Shown one piece after another: positions 1 to 10,226 of a stretch of 64,000 nucleotides of DNA. Within the stretch, counting starts at the first letter, position 1, and every line of letters begins with the position of its first letter. The stretch spans positions 301,876-365,875 of the forward strand of contig NZ_JOJM01000001.1 of NCBI RefSeq assembly GCF_000720325.1, in the 5' to 3' direction. This stretch comes from Streptomyces sp. NRRL B-1347 (GTDB lineage Bacteria > Actinomycetota > Actinomycetes > Streptomycetales > Streptomycetaceae). Below the pieces are notes generated by a model. The model searched no databases. It saw only the letters and a program-made list of their open reading frames with translations, and was not told the origin of the DNA. Made by a program: the position numbers and the translations under genes.

Positions 1-208
1 CGCGGCGCACCAGCTCCCGCGCCAGCTGGTAGAGGTCGGCCTCGCTGAGGGTGCGGCGGTCGCCGGTGAAGGAGAGCAGCCGGCCGAGCCGTACCGGCCG
101 CTCGCCGAACTCCGCGCCGGGGCCGCCCTTGGGCAGCAGGAGGCGCTTCACCAACGGCACGATGACCGATGCCGCGATCCGTAAGCCTGCTGTCGTGCCC
201 GCGTCCAA
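1..208 (-). CDS. N-terminus of probable NACHT-domain NTPase (partial, runs off left edge)
   Basis: Only about 69 codons are in the window. The reading frame is open from a TTG at 208, preceded by an AGAGGGGG ribosome-binding site, to the left edge. The visible peptide runs LDAGTTAGLRIAASVIVPLV, then a basic stretch, then RPVRLGRLLSF, GDRRTLSEADLYQLARELVR. From memory this resembles the N-terminal helical (NNH-type) domain that precedes the NACHT NTPase in large actinobacterial STAND proteins, where an 'S(F)xGEKRTL.EADL..LA.ELVR' segment recurs. Members of this class include antiphage bNACHT proteins. The NACHT core itself lies outside the window, so the assignment rests on this short segment alone. 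It is transcribed divergently from the phosphoesterase gene. Confidence 0.45.
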   Translation of the reverse strand, partial: MDAGTTAGLRIAASVIVPLVKRLLLPKGGPGAEFGERPVRLGRLLSFTGDRRTLSEADLYQLARELVRR

Positions 209-243
209 GCCGGCCCCCTCTGCGGTCGCGCTTCTGGGTCCCG

Positions 244-286
244 GCCCACTGTCCCGGCCGGGCCAGCCCACTATCCCGGCCGGGCT
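244..286. repeat. Two 21-bp direct repeats, 22-bp period
   Basis: Two near-identical units (gcccactgtcccggccgggc at 244-263 and its copy at 266-285, differing at one base) lie head to tail in the divergent intergenic region between the NACHT-like gene and the phosphoesterase. Each unit contains the palindrome cccggccggg. A spacing of about two helical turns suits a protein binding the same face of DNA twice, but no function is known. Confidence 0.6.
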
Positions 287-318
287 AGGGGAGATCCAGC
301 CCCTTCGGATAGCCTCAC

Positions 319-1191
319 TTGGTGACGACATCTGCATCACCGCGGAGGGCACCGAGGCTGTTCGCCATCAGTGACCTGCACGTGGCGTATCCCGAGAACA
401 GGAAGTTCGTCGACGAGCTCTGGCCGGAACACGAGGGCGACTGGCTGATAGTCGCCGGTGACGTCGCGGAGATGGCGGCCGACATCGAGTGGTCCCTGCG
501 CACCCTCGCCGAGCGCTTCGACACCGTGATCTGGTCGCCGGGCAACCACGAGCTGTGGACGCCCCGGGACGACCCCAACCAGCTGCGCGGCGAGCCCCGC
601 TACCGCCACCTGGTCGAGCTCTGCCGCCAGTTGGGCGTGCTCACGCCGGAGGACCCCTTCCCGGTGTGGCGCGGCGAGGGCGGCCCGGTGACCCTCGCAC
701 CGCTCTTCCTCCTCTACGACTACACGTTCCGGCCCGAGGGCACGTACGCGAAGAGCGACGCGCTGGAGTACGCGTACGAGACCGGGGTCGTCTGCACGGA
801 CGAGGTGCTGCTGCACCCGGACCCGTACCCGAGCCGCGAGGACTGGTGCCGGGCCCGGGTCGCGGTCAGCAAGGAGCGGCTCGACGCGATCGACCCCTCC
901 CTGCCGACGGTCCTGATCAACCACTGGCCGGTCGTGCGCGAGCCCACCCGGATCCTGCGCTACCCCGAGTTCGCCCTGTGGTGCGGCACGGAGGCCACCG
1001 CCGACTGGCCGGTGCGCTACCGCGCCGCGGCCGTGGTCTACGGCCATCTGCACGTGCCCCGCACCACCTGGCACGACGGGATCCGGCACGAGGAGGTGTC
1101 GGTGGGCTATCCGCGCGAGTGGAAGCGCGACTGGCACCCGTCGCCGCGGCTGCGGCAGATCCTGCCCGCGCCCGCCCGGTCCGCGCGGTGA
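319..1191 (+). CDS. Metallophosphoesterase (calcineurin-like)
   Basis: This 290-residue protein has the ordered metal-binding motifs of the calcineurin-like phosphoesterase fold: ISDLHVAYPE near residue 17, GDVAEM, GNHELWT, NHWP and GHLH near the C-terminus. These ligate a dinuclear metal centre that hydrolyses phosphoester bonds; the substrate cannot be read from sequence. The start is TTG at 319 or GTG at 322. Neither has a Shine-Dalgarno sequence, but a TAGCCT -10-like hexamer at 309-314 sits about 7 nt upstream, so the mRNA may be leaderless. The phosphoesterase motif begins so close to the start that a much later start is excluded. In other Streptomyces a similar gene often precedes a phosphopantetheinyl transferase gene; none follows here. 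Confidence 0.88.
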   Translation: MVTTSASPRRAPRLFAISDLHVAYPENRKFVDELWPEHEGDWLIVAGDVAEMAADIEWSLRTLAERFDTVIWSPGNHELWTPRDDPNQLRGEPRYRHLVELCRQLGVLTPEDPFPVWRGEGGPVTLAPLFLLYDYTFRPEGTYAKSDALEYAYETGVVCTDEVLLHPDPYPSREDWCRARVAVSKERLDAIDPSLPTVLINHWPVVREPTRILRYPEFALWCGTEATADWPVRYRAAAVVYGHLHVPRTTWHDGIRHEEVSVGYPREWKRDWHPSPRLRQILPAPARSAR

Positions 1192-1213
1192 CGGCCGGCT
1201 CCGGCCGCGCCGC

Positions 1214-1849
1214 TCAGGAGCCGACGCGGATCAGCTCCTTCTCGTAGGCGAAGATCACCGCGTGCACGCGGTTGCGCAGGCCCAGCTTCTCCATGATCCG
1301 CTGGATGTGGAACTTCACCGTGCTCTCGCTGAGCGTCAGTTCCCGGGAGATCTCCGCGTTGCTGAAGCCGCGCGCGACCAGCTTGAAGACCTCGGTCTCC
1401 CGGTCGGTGAGGCGGCGCAGCGGCGCGGCCCCCGCGCCCGGTGCCCGCGCGGGCACGCCCGCGGGGCGGCCCGCCGCCGTGGCGCGCACGGCGGCGGCCA
1501 GCTCGCCCGAGCCGCTCGCGCTGGACAGCAGGCCGCGCACGCCGACCCGCAGCACCTGCCCGGCCGCGGCGTCCACGTTGTCGAGCAGCACCAGGACGTT
1601 CGCGGGCCGCGGCGGGGCGGGCCGGGACAGGGCGCACACGCAGGCGAGCGCCTCCGCCGCGCCGGTGTGCGAGTTGACCACCACGACGTCCGGCCGCAGC
1701 TCGCGGAAGCGGGCCGCGGCGCCCGTGCCGTCCTCGGCGACGGCGACGACCCGGAGGTCGGGACAGCCGTCGAGGATGGTGCGGAGTCCGGTCAGTGAGA
1801 TGGGATGCGAATCGACCAGGAGGATCCTGGTACACGCCAAGCCTGACAT
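1214..1849 (-). CDS. NarL/LuxR-type response regulator with degenerate receiver
   Basis: The protein has an N-terminal receiver-like domain (about residues 5-120) and a C-terminal LuxR helix-turn-helix (LTDRETEVFKLVARGFSNAE, then LSESTVKFHIQRIMEKLG). In the receiver the phospho-acceptor aspartate expected after 'RPDVVVV' is asparagine, the acidic pair is DS rather than DD, and the conserved lysine of the 'LLK' region is serine. It is therefore unlikely to be switched by normal phosphorylation. No histidine kinase is adjacent. ATG at 1849 is chosen because GGGGGAA precedes it; a TTG directly upstream (1852) is an alternative. The gene faces the SDR gene across a region with a dyad at 1895-1924. 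Confidence 0.88.
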   Translation of the reverse strand: MSGLACTRILLVDSHPISLTGLRTILDGCPDLRVVAVAEDGTGAAARFRELRPDVVVVNSHTGAAEALACVCALSRPAPPRPANVLVLLDNVDAAAGQVLRVGVRGLLSSASGSGELAAAVRATAAGRPAGVPARAPGAGAAPLRRLTDRETEVFKLVARGFSNAEISRELTLSESTVKFHIQRIMEKLGLRNRVHAVIFAYEKELIRVGS

Positions 1850-1894
1850 CAATTCCCCCGGTTGCTTGGAGCGTTCGGCTCGTTCCGCGTCCGG

Positions 1895-1924
1895 GAGCTG
1901 TTCCCCGACGGCGCGGAACAGTTC
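1895..1924. promoter_or_regulatory. Inverted repeat, candidate operator
   Basis: gagctgttcc (1895-1904) and ggaacagttc (1915-1924) are inverted copies with 9 of 10 matching positions, separated by 10 bp. They sit in the divergent region between the orphan response regulator and the SDR, about 45 bp from the regulator's start. Dyads of this size are typical for NarL/LuxR dimers, so autoregulation is plausible but inferred. Confidence 0.4.
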
Positions 1925-2068
1925 TCCAGAATAGAGCGGGCCGCGCCGGTCGTTCCGCGCCCGCTGTCACACCTTCGCCACACACCCGTACGCGTCCCCG
2001 CACACCCGTCCGGGGTACCGTGCGGGCGAACGACGCGGCCCGCTGCCACCGGAGGGGACGACCTCGCC

Positions 2069-2827
2069 ATGCACGCAAGCGCTCGCTTCACCGACCGGGT
2101 GGCCGTCGTCACCGGGGCCGCCTCCGGCATCGGGGCCGCCACCGCCGCGCGCCTGGCGGGCGAGGGCGCGGCCGTGGTCGTCGCCGACGTCGCCGCCGAG
2201 CGCGGCGCGGCCGTCGCCGAGGGCATCAGGGCCGCGGGCGGACGGGCCGAGTCCGTCCGCGCGGACGTGGCCGACGCCGCGGACTGGGAGCGCGTCCTCG
2301 CCGCCGCCCACCGCTTCGGCCCGGTCGGCGTCCTCGTCAGCAACGCCTACGCCTCCGAGGTCGCCCCCGTCCACGAGATGACCCGGGCGTCCTTCGAGCA
2401 CCAGCTCGCCGTGAACGTCACCGGCGCCTTCCTGGGCGTCAAGGCGGCCCTGCCCGATCTGCGCGCGCACCGCGGCGCGGTCGTCGTCACCTCGTCCGTG
2501 CACGCCACGCACGGCATCCCCGGCCACCCCGGATACGCGGCGAGCAAGGGCGCCCTGGTGTCCCTGTGCGGCCAGCTCGCCGTCGAGTACGGGCCCGAGG
2601 TGCGGGTCAACGCCGTGCTTCCGGGGCCGATCCTGACCCCCGCCTGGGGCCGGATGGACGCGGCGGACCGGGAGCGGAGCGTCGTGGGCACCGCCGCCCG
2701 CCGGTTCGGCACCCCCGACGAGGTGGCGGCGGCCATCGCGTTCCTCGCCGCGGACGAGGCCTCCTACGTCACCGGGACGAGCCTGGTGGTGGACGGCGGC
2801 TGGAGCGTGGTGAAGGACTCGGCCTAG
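2069..2827 (+). CDS. SDR family oxidoreductase
   Basis: A classical short-chain dehydrogenase/reductase of 252 residues. It has the cofactor motif TGAASGIG near residue 16, the catalytic serine in VVTSS, and the YAASK Tyr/Lys pair; the usual NNAG is SNAYA here. The C-terminus VTGTSLVVDGGWSV is standard. The ATG at 2069 is taken because GGAGGGGAC precedes it by a normal distance; the frame is open further upstream, but that extension is not protein-like. Substrate unknown. A nearby divergent regulator is the only contextual clue. Confidence 0.9.
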   Translation: MHASARFTDRVAVVTGAASGIGAATAARLAGEGAAVVVADVAAERGAAVAEGIRAAGGRAESVRADVADAADWERVLAAAHRFGPVGVLVSNAYASEVAPVHEMTRASFEHQLAVNVTGAFLGVKAALPDLRAHRGAVVVTSSVHATHGIPGHPGYAASKGALVSLCGQLAVEYGPEVRVNAVLPGPILTPAWGRMDAADRERSVVGTAARRFGTPDEVAAAIAFLAADEASYVTGTSLVVDGGWSVVKDSA

Positions 2828-2937
2828 CCCGTTCGCGGAGCGGCGACCGGGGAGTGCGCCAACTCCCGTGTCGGTACGCACTGTTGGCCCCGCACGGGCC
2901 CGCGCCTACCCTGGGAGGCGCCCGAGGGGGGAGCCGC

Positions 2938-4581
2938 ATGAGCGAACGCACCCAGGACCACGGTCAGGACGGACGCCCCACCCCGCCCGCCAAGGGCGAG
3001 CGCATCGCCGACTGGGCCGACGGCCGCCTCGGCGTCCACACCCTCGGCAAGTCGCAGCTGCGCAAGGTCTTCCCGGACCACTGGTCCTTCATGTTCGGCG
3101 AGATCTGCCTCTACAGCTTTCTGATCCTGATCCTCACCGGCATCTGGCTGACCCTGTTCTTCGAGCCGAGCGGCATGGAGGTCGAGTACAACGGCACGTA
3201 CGAACCGCTGAAGGGCGTCCTGGTCACGCGCGCCTACGAGTCGACCGTCGACATCAGCATGGAGGTGCGCGGCGGCCTGCTCATCCGGCAGATCCACCAC
3301 TGGGCGGCGCTCGTGTTCGTCGCGGGCATGCTGGTGCACATGATGCGGGTGTTCTTCACCGGCGCCTTCCGCAAGCCGCGCGAGCTCAACTGGCTGTTCG
3401 GCTGGACCCTGCTGATGCTCGGCCTGATCACCGGCCTGACCGGCTACTCGCTCCCCGACGACCTGCTGTCCGGCACCGGCGTGCGGTTCGCGCAGGGCGC
3501 CATCCTGTCGATCCCCGTCGTGGGGACCTACCTCTCCTTCTTCCTGTTCGGCGGGGAGTTCCCGGGCCACGACATCATTCCGCGCCTGTTCGCGGTGCAC
3601 GTGCTGCTGCTGCCGGGAATCATGCTGGGCCTGATCGTGGCCCATCTGATCCTGGTCTTCTACCACAAGCACACCCAGTTCGCGGGCCCCGGCCGCAGCG
3701 AGCGGAACGTCATCGGGGCGCCCTTCTTCCCCGTCTACGTCGCCAAGGCGGGCGGCTTCTTCTTCCTCGTCTTCGGCGTCCTCGCGATCATGGGTGCGGT
3801 CGCCACCATCAACCCCGTGTGGGCGCTCGGCCCCTACCGGCCCGACCTGGTCGGCACCGGCGCCCAGCCCGACTGGTACCTCGGCTTCTCCGAGGGCCTG
3901 ATCCGGGTGATGCCCAGCTGGGAGATCAACGCCTGGGGCCACACCCTCGAACTGGGCGTCTTCATCCCGTTCGCGCTGTTCCCACTGATCATGACGGTGA
4001 TCGCGGCGTACCCGTTCGTGGAGGCCTGGGTCACCAAGGACCGCCGCGAGCACCACATCGCCGACCGGCCGCGCAACGCCCCCGCGCGCACCTCGTTCGG
4101 CGTGGCCTGGCTCTCCCTGTACGGCGTGCTCATGGTCGGCGGCGGCAACGACATCTGGGCGACGCACTTCCACCTGTCCATCAACGCCATCACGTGGTTC
4201 GTGCGGATCGCGTTCTTCGCGGTGCCGCCGCTCGCCTACGTCGTCACGTACCGGATCTGTCTGGGACTCCAGCGGCGCGACCGCGCCAAGGTCCTGCACG
4301 GCCGGGAGAGCGGCATCATCAAGCGCCTCCCGCACGGCGAGTACGTGGAGGTCCATCAGCCGCTCAGCCAGGCCGAGCGGTACACGCTCACCGCGCACGA
4401 GCAGCCCGTACCGTACGAGGTCGAGCCGCTCGTCGACGCGAACGGCGTGGTCCGCAAGGTCCCCCGCGCCGAGCGCCTGCGGGCCCGGCTCTCGCGCGCC
4501 ATGTACGGCCCCGGCGCCCAGGTGCCGAAGCCGACGGCGGAGGAGTACCGGCAGGTCCACAGCGGGGACGGGCACCACTGA
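2938..4581 (+). CDS. QcrB-like cytochrome b subunit, orphan
   Basis: A 547-residue polytopic membrane protein of the actinobacterial ubiquinol/menaquinol-cytochrome c reductase b-subunit family. Haem-ligand regions are visible: RQIHHWAALVFVAGMLVHMM and FAVHVLLLPGIMLGLIVAHL. It also has a quinone-site-like PDWYLGFSEG and the long hydrophilic C-terminal tail seen in Streptomyces QcrB. In the usual locus qcrB follows qcrC and qcrA; here neither is adjacent, so this is probably a paralogue of the main respiratory copy. A GGGGGGAG ribosome-binding site precedes the ATG. It converges on the geosmin synthase gene with 13 bp between the stops. Confidence 0.9.
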   Translation: MSERTQDHGQDGRPTPPAKGERIADWADGRLGVHTLGKSQLRKVFPDHWSFMFGEICLYSFLILILTGIWLTLFFEPSGMEVEYNGTYEPLKGVLVTRAYESTVDISMEVRGGLLIRQIHHWAALVFVAGMLVHMMRVFFTGAFRKPRELNWLFGWTLLMLGLITGLTGYSLPDDLLSGTGVRFAQGAILSIPVVGTYLSFFLFGGEFPGHDIIPRLFAVHVLLLPGIMLGLIVAHLILVFYHKHTQFAGPGRSERNVIGAPFFPVYVAKAGGFFFLVFGVLAIMGAVATINPVWALGPYRPDLVGTGAQPDWYLGFSEGLIRVMPSWEINAWGHTLELGVFIPFALFPLIMTVIAAYPFVEAWVTKDRREHHIADRPRNAPARTSFGVAWLSLYGVLMVGGGNDIWATHFHLSINAITWFVRIAFFAVPPLAYVVTYRICLGLQRRDRAKVLHGRESGIIKRLPHGEYVEVHQPLSQAERYTLTAHEQPVPYEVEPLVDANGVVRKVPRAERLRARLSRAMYGPGAQVPKPTAEEYRQVHSGDGHH

Positions 4582-4594
4582 GGGCGGCGCCCGG

Positions 4595-6841
<2,247 letters not shown>

Positions 6842-6881
6842 TCAGACAGGGGGCGTACGGCAGCCAGGCACTACCCCCGGT

Positions 6882-6947
6882 GCGCCGCGCGAAGCGGCGC
6901 GGGGCCCGCGGTCACACCATCGCGTGATACGCCGATGCGAAAGTGTG
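6882..6947. promoter_or_regulatory. Two dyads in the geoA/thioesterase divergent region
   Basis: gcgccgc-5 nt-gcggcgc (6882-6900) can form a 7-bp stem. Next to it, cacaccatcgc (6913-6923) and gcgaaagtgtg (6937-6947) are inverted copies with 9 of 11 matches. They lie 50-120 bp upstream of geoA and about 60 bp upstream of the thioesterase start. They could be operators; no family can be assigned. Confidence 0.3.
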
Positions 6948-7006
6948 GTGCGCGCCAAACGCCCGTGCGAGCCGCCGTGCGCCGGAGCGAACCGTGAGGA
7001 GACCGC

Positions 7007-7504
7007 ATGACCAGGGAAGTCCGCCACCCCCTGCCGCTGTACCGGCAGGTCGTGCCGCCCGAGTGGATCGACTACAACGGGCACCTGAGCGAGGGCTACT
7101 ACTCCGTCGCGTTCGGCTTCGCCACCGACGGCTTGATGGAGGCGACGGGGCTGCACGCCGACTACCGCGCCGCCACGGGCGGCACCCTCTACACCGTCGA
7201 GGCCCACGTGCGGTTCCTGCGCGAGGTCGCCGAGGGCGCCCACCTGGCGATCCGCAGCCGCGTCCTCGGCTCCTTCGCGCGCAGGCTGCACTTCGCCCAC
7301 GAGATGTACGTCGTCGAGGGGCCGGGCGCCGAACCCGCGCCGGACGCCGAGCCCGTCGCGACCACCGAACTGCTCGCGCTGCACGTGGACCGGAAGCAGG
7401 GCCGCTCGGTGCCGTTCCCCGAGCCCGTGCGGGAGCGGCACGCGGGCCTCGTCGAGGCGGCGCCGCCCTGGGCGGGCAGGGCGGTCGGCGCGCCGCCCCG
7501 CTGA
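7007..7504 (+). CDS. Thioesterase family protein (hotdog fold)
   Basis: A 165-residue acyl-CoA thioesterase of the 4-hydroxybenzoyl-CoA type. The N-terminal WIDYNGHLSEGYYSVAF holds the expected D-x-N-x-H motif. TLYTVEAHVRFLREV is the beta-strand dimer region. Sequences of this form are often annotated as betainyl-CoA thioesterases of carnitine degradation, but no carnitine dehydrogenase is adjacent, so the substrate is open. The ATG follows GAGGAGACC. Confidence 0.82.
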   Translation: MTREVRHPLPLYRQVVPPEWIDYNGHLSEGYYSVAFGFATDGLMEATGLHADYRAATGGTLYTVEAHVRFLREVAEGAHLAIRSRVLGSFARRLHFAHEMYVVEGPGAEPAPDAEPVATTELLALHVDRKQGRSVPFPEPVRERHAGLVEAAPPWAGRAVGAPPR

Positions 7505-7570
7505 AGTGGTAGGAGTTCAGGGGAACGTCCCCGGTGGGGCAGGGCGAGCAGAGGGCAAGGTGGCGCAGAC

Positions 7571-8911
7571 GTGAGGCTGACGATTCTCGGTGGCGGCGGG
7601 TTCCGCGTACCGCTCGTGTACCGGGCGCTGCTGGACGACCACGAGGAGGGCCGCGTCACCGACGTCGTCCTGCACGACGTGGACGCGGGGCGGCTCGACG
7701 CGATCGCGCGGGTGCTCGCCGAGCAGGCCGCGGGCGTGCCGGACGCCCCGGAGGTGCGGGTCACCACCGACCTCGACGAGGCGCTGCGCGGCGCCGACTT
7801 CGTGTTCTCCGCGATCCGCGTGGGCGGTCTGGAGGGCCGCGCCGCGGACGAGCGGGTCGCCCTCGCCGAAGGCGTGCTCGGGCAGGAGACCGTGGGCGCG
7901 GGCGGCATCGCGTACGGCCTGCGGACCGTGCCGGTCGCCCTCGACATCGCCCGGCGCGTGGCGCGGCTCGCGCCCGAGGCGTGGGTCATCAACTTCACCA
8001 ACCCCGCCGGGCTCGTCACCGAGGCGATGTCCCGGCACCTCGGCGACCGCGTCATCGGCATCTGCGACTCGCCGGTGGGCCTGGCCCGCCGCGTCGCGCG
8101 CCTCCTCGGGATCGCGCCGGACCGCGCCTGGGCCGACTACGCGGGCCTCAACCACCTGGGCTGGCTGCGCGGCCTGTGGGTCGACGGCCGCGACGAGCTG
8201 CCGCGCCTGCTCGCCGACCGGGACCTCCTGGAGTCCTTCGAGGAGGGCAAGCTCTTCGGCGCCGACTGGCTCCAGGCCCTGGGCGCGATCCCCAACGAGT
8301 ACCTGCACTACTACTACTTCAACCGCGAGGCCGTCGCCGCCTACCAGCGGGTCGAGCGGACCCGCGGGGCCTTCCTGCACGAGCAGCAGGCGCGGTTCTA
8401 CGACGCCCTGGGCGAGCCCGGGGCGCCCGCCTTCAAGACCTGGGACGCCACCCGCGCCGAACGCGAGGCGACGTACATGGCGGCGAGCCGGGAGGCGGCG
8501 GGGGCCGGGGAGCGGGCCGAGGAGGACCTGGAGTCCGGCGGCTACGAGCACGTCGCCCTGGCCCTGATGCGGGCCGTCGCGCGCGACGAGCGGACGACGC
8601 TGATCCTCAACGTCCGCAACCGCACGACGCTTCCGGTGCTCGACGCGGACGCCGTGGTGGAGGCACCCTGCCTCGTCGACGCGAGCGGGGCGCACCCCGT
8701 GGCCGTGGACCCGCTGCCGGGGCACGCGGTGGGGCTCGTCTGCGCGGTGAAGGCCGTGGAGCGCGAGGTGCTCACCGCCGTGGAGGACCGCTCCCGCGCG
8801 GCGGCGGTCAAGGCCTTCGCCCTGCACCCGCTGGTCGACTCGGTCAGCGTGGCGCGCCGCCTGACCGCCGCCTACCAGCAGGCCCACCCCGCCCTGGCCT
8901 ACCTGAAGTAG
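7571..8911 (+). CDS. 6-phospho-beta-glucosidase / GH4 family glycosidase
   Basis: A 446-residue GH4 enzyme, the NAD- and Mn-dependent glycosidase family. It has the N-terminal Rossmann start MRLTILGGGGFR, the substrate/metal segment INFTNPAGLVTEAM, the metal Cys in GICDSPVGL and the LNHLGWL motif. GH4 enzymes usually cleave 6-phospho-beta- or alpha-glucosides brought in by a PTS. No PTS gene is in the window, and Streptomyces also uses such proteins on non-phosphorylated substrates, so the specificity is uncertain. The start is GTG. The stop directly abuts that of the convergent FBP gene. Confidence 0.9.
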   Translation: MRLTILGGGGFRVPLVYRALLDDHEEGRVTDVVLHDVDAGRLDAIARVLAEQAAGVPDAPEVRVTTDLDEALRGADFVFSAIRVGGLEGRAADERVALAEGVLGQETVGAGGIAYGLRTVPVALDIARRVARLAPEAWVINFTNPAGLVTEAMSRHLGDRVIGICDSPVGLARRVARLLGIAPDRAWADYAGLNHLGWLRGLWVDGRDELPRLLADRDLLESFEEGKLFGADWLQALGAIPNEYLHYYYFNREAVAAYQRVERTRGAFLHEQQARFYDALGEPGAPAFKTWDATRAEREATYMAASREAAGAGERAEEDLESGGYEHVALALMRAVARDERTTLILNVRNRTTLPVLDADAVVEAPCLVDASGAHPVAVDPLPGHAVGLVCAVKAVEREVLTAVEDRSRAAAVKAFALHPLVDSVSVARRLTAAYQQAHPALAYLK

Positions 8912-9427
8912 CTAGGCGGTCTCGCCGACCTGGTCGAGGAAGCCGTGGAGGTTGCGGAGCGTCCGCTCGTTCTGCTCCTCCTGGCTCAGGCTCTCCTCGA
9001 ACCGGCGGGCGAGCGCCGACGTCTTCTTCCCCCGTACGTACAGCGAGCACGCCAGGTCGGCGCAGATGTAGAGCCCCACCGAGTTCCCCTGGCGCCCCGC
9101 CTCGCCCGCGCGGGGCGCGACGAACAGCGTGATCCCCGACCCGGCCTGCGGGGTCACGCACACCGAGCAGATGCTGGACTTGAGCAGGCTGCGGCGCGCC
9201 CCGGTGGACGCCCGCAGCGCCACTCCGATGAGGCCGTCGCGGTCGCCGCCGTCCCGCCGCGCCACCACGTAGCCGCGGTCCGGCGCCTTGGGGTCGCGCC
9301 AGCCGAGGAAGTCCAGGTCGTCCCAGGGGGTCTCGGCGAACCCCGGGGGCAGCGTCAGGCGCCGCGCCTCGCCCTTGGAGCAGTTCACGAAGGACGCGCG
9401 GATGTCTTTCTCGCCGAGTGGTTCCAT
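8912..9427 (-). CDS. FBP domain-containing protein (EF-G-binding, treble-clef zinc finger)
   Basis: 171 residues beginning MEPLGEKDIRASFVNCSKGE, with a treble-clef zinc-finger pattern (CSVC, later CADLAC) typical of the FusB/FusC C-terminal fold. FusB-type proteins bind elongation factor G and can free it from fusidic-acid-stalled ribosomes; actinobacterial relatives are common and mostly uncharacterised. The ATG at 9427 is preferred because homologues begin here and it lies 13 bp after the upstream stop. An ATG at 9469 would overlap the GNAT gene. It is the last gene of a three-gene operon. Confidence 0.85.
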   Translation of the reverse strand: MEPLGEKDIRASFVNCSKGEARRLTLPPGFAETPWDDLDFLGWRDPKAPDRGYVVARRDGGDRDGLIGVALRASTGARRSLLKSSICSVCVTPQAGSGITLFVAPRAGEAGRQGNSVGLYICADLACSLYVRGKKTSALARRFEESLSQEEQNERTLRNLHGFLDQVGETA

Positions 9428-9440
9428 GATCCGGAAGTTA

Positions 9441-10226
9441 TCAACCGGAACGGACGGCCGTCCTCCCATTTTCCGCCGCCTCGTCCGCCGCCGTCCCCGC
9501 CCCGGCGTCCGGCGCCCGGCCCGCCGCCACCGCCACCAGCGGCGGCCGCGCCGCCCGGAACGGGATGGAGCGGCGGAGGCCGAAGCCGAGGGCCTCGTAC
9601 AGGCGGATCGCCCCGGTGTTCCGCGCCGAGGTGTGCAGGAAGGGGGTGTCGCCGCGCTCCCGGATCCCGTACGCGACGGCGCGCACGAGCCGCGCCGCGA
9701 GCCCGCGCCCCCGGTGCGCCGGGTCGGTGCAGACCGCGCTGATCTCCGTGAACCCCGGCGGCCGCAGCCGCTCCCCGGCCATCGCGACCAGTGCGCCCCG
9801 GTGCCGCAGGCCCAGATACGTGCCGAGTTCGACGGTGCGCGGCAGGAAGGGGCCCGGCCGGGTGCGCGCGACGAGGTCGAGCATCTCGGGCACGTCGCCG
9901 GGCCCGAGCCGCACCGCCTCGGCGTCGGGCGCGGCCGCCGTGCCCTCGTCCACGAGTTGCACGCCCGCCACGTCGAACGTCAGCTCCCAGCCGGTCGGCA
10001 CGGCCGCGCCCACGCCGGGCAGCGGCACCGACCCGTCGGCCCCGGCGAAGGCCACCAGGTCCGTCCAGTCCGCCGCGTCCGGTTCGGCGGGCAGGCCGAG
10101 CCACGGCGAGACGTCCACGGGGTAGCGCACCACCCGCCCGCGCCGCTCGGCGAACCGGGCGTGCGGGCCGGTCAGCGAGGCGAGCCCGGGATTGTCCAGC
10201 GGGTGCGCGGCCGCGCCGCCGGTCAC
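9441..10226 (-). CDS. GNAT family N-acetyltransferase
   Basis: A 261-residue protein with a C-terminal GNAT fold. The acetyl-CoA-binding motif A is DPAHRGRGLAARLVRAVA, followed by NTGAIRLYEALGF. The first 110 residues form a poorly conserved domain seen in some FR47-like acetyltransferases. The start is GTG at 10226, overlapping the stop of the oxidoreductase gene by 4 bp (GTGA), which implies translational coupling. The acceptor substrate is unknown. Confidence 0.88.
   Translation of the reverse strand: MTGGAAAHPLDNPGLASLTGPHARFAERRGRVVRYPVDVSPWLGLPAEPDAADWTDLVAFAGADGSVPLPGVGAAVPTGWELTFDVAGVQLVDEGTAAAPDAEAVRLGPGDVPEMLDLVARTRPGPFLPRTVELGTYLGLRHRGALVAMAGERLRPPGFTEISAVCTDPAHRGRGLAARLVRAVAYGIRERGDTPFLHTSARNTGAIRLYEALGFGLRRSIPFRAARPPLVAVAAGRAPDAGAGTAADEAAENGRTAVRSG

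Noticed and set aside
1862..2068. N-terminal extension of the SDR
   Set aside because: A good ribosome-binding site and a standard SDR start occur at 2069; the upstream part shows no SDR fold and covers the probable promoter.
2824..4578. 584-codon open frame opposite the cytochrome b gene
   Set aside because: The composition is His/Asp/Val/Arg low complexity without domain features; antisense shadow.
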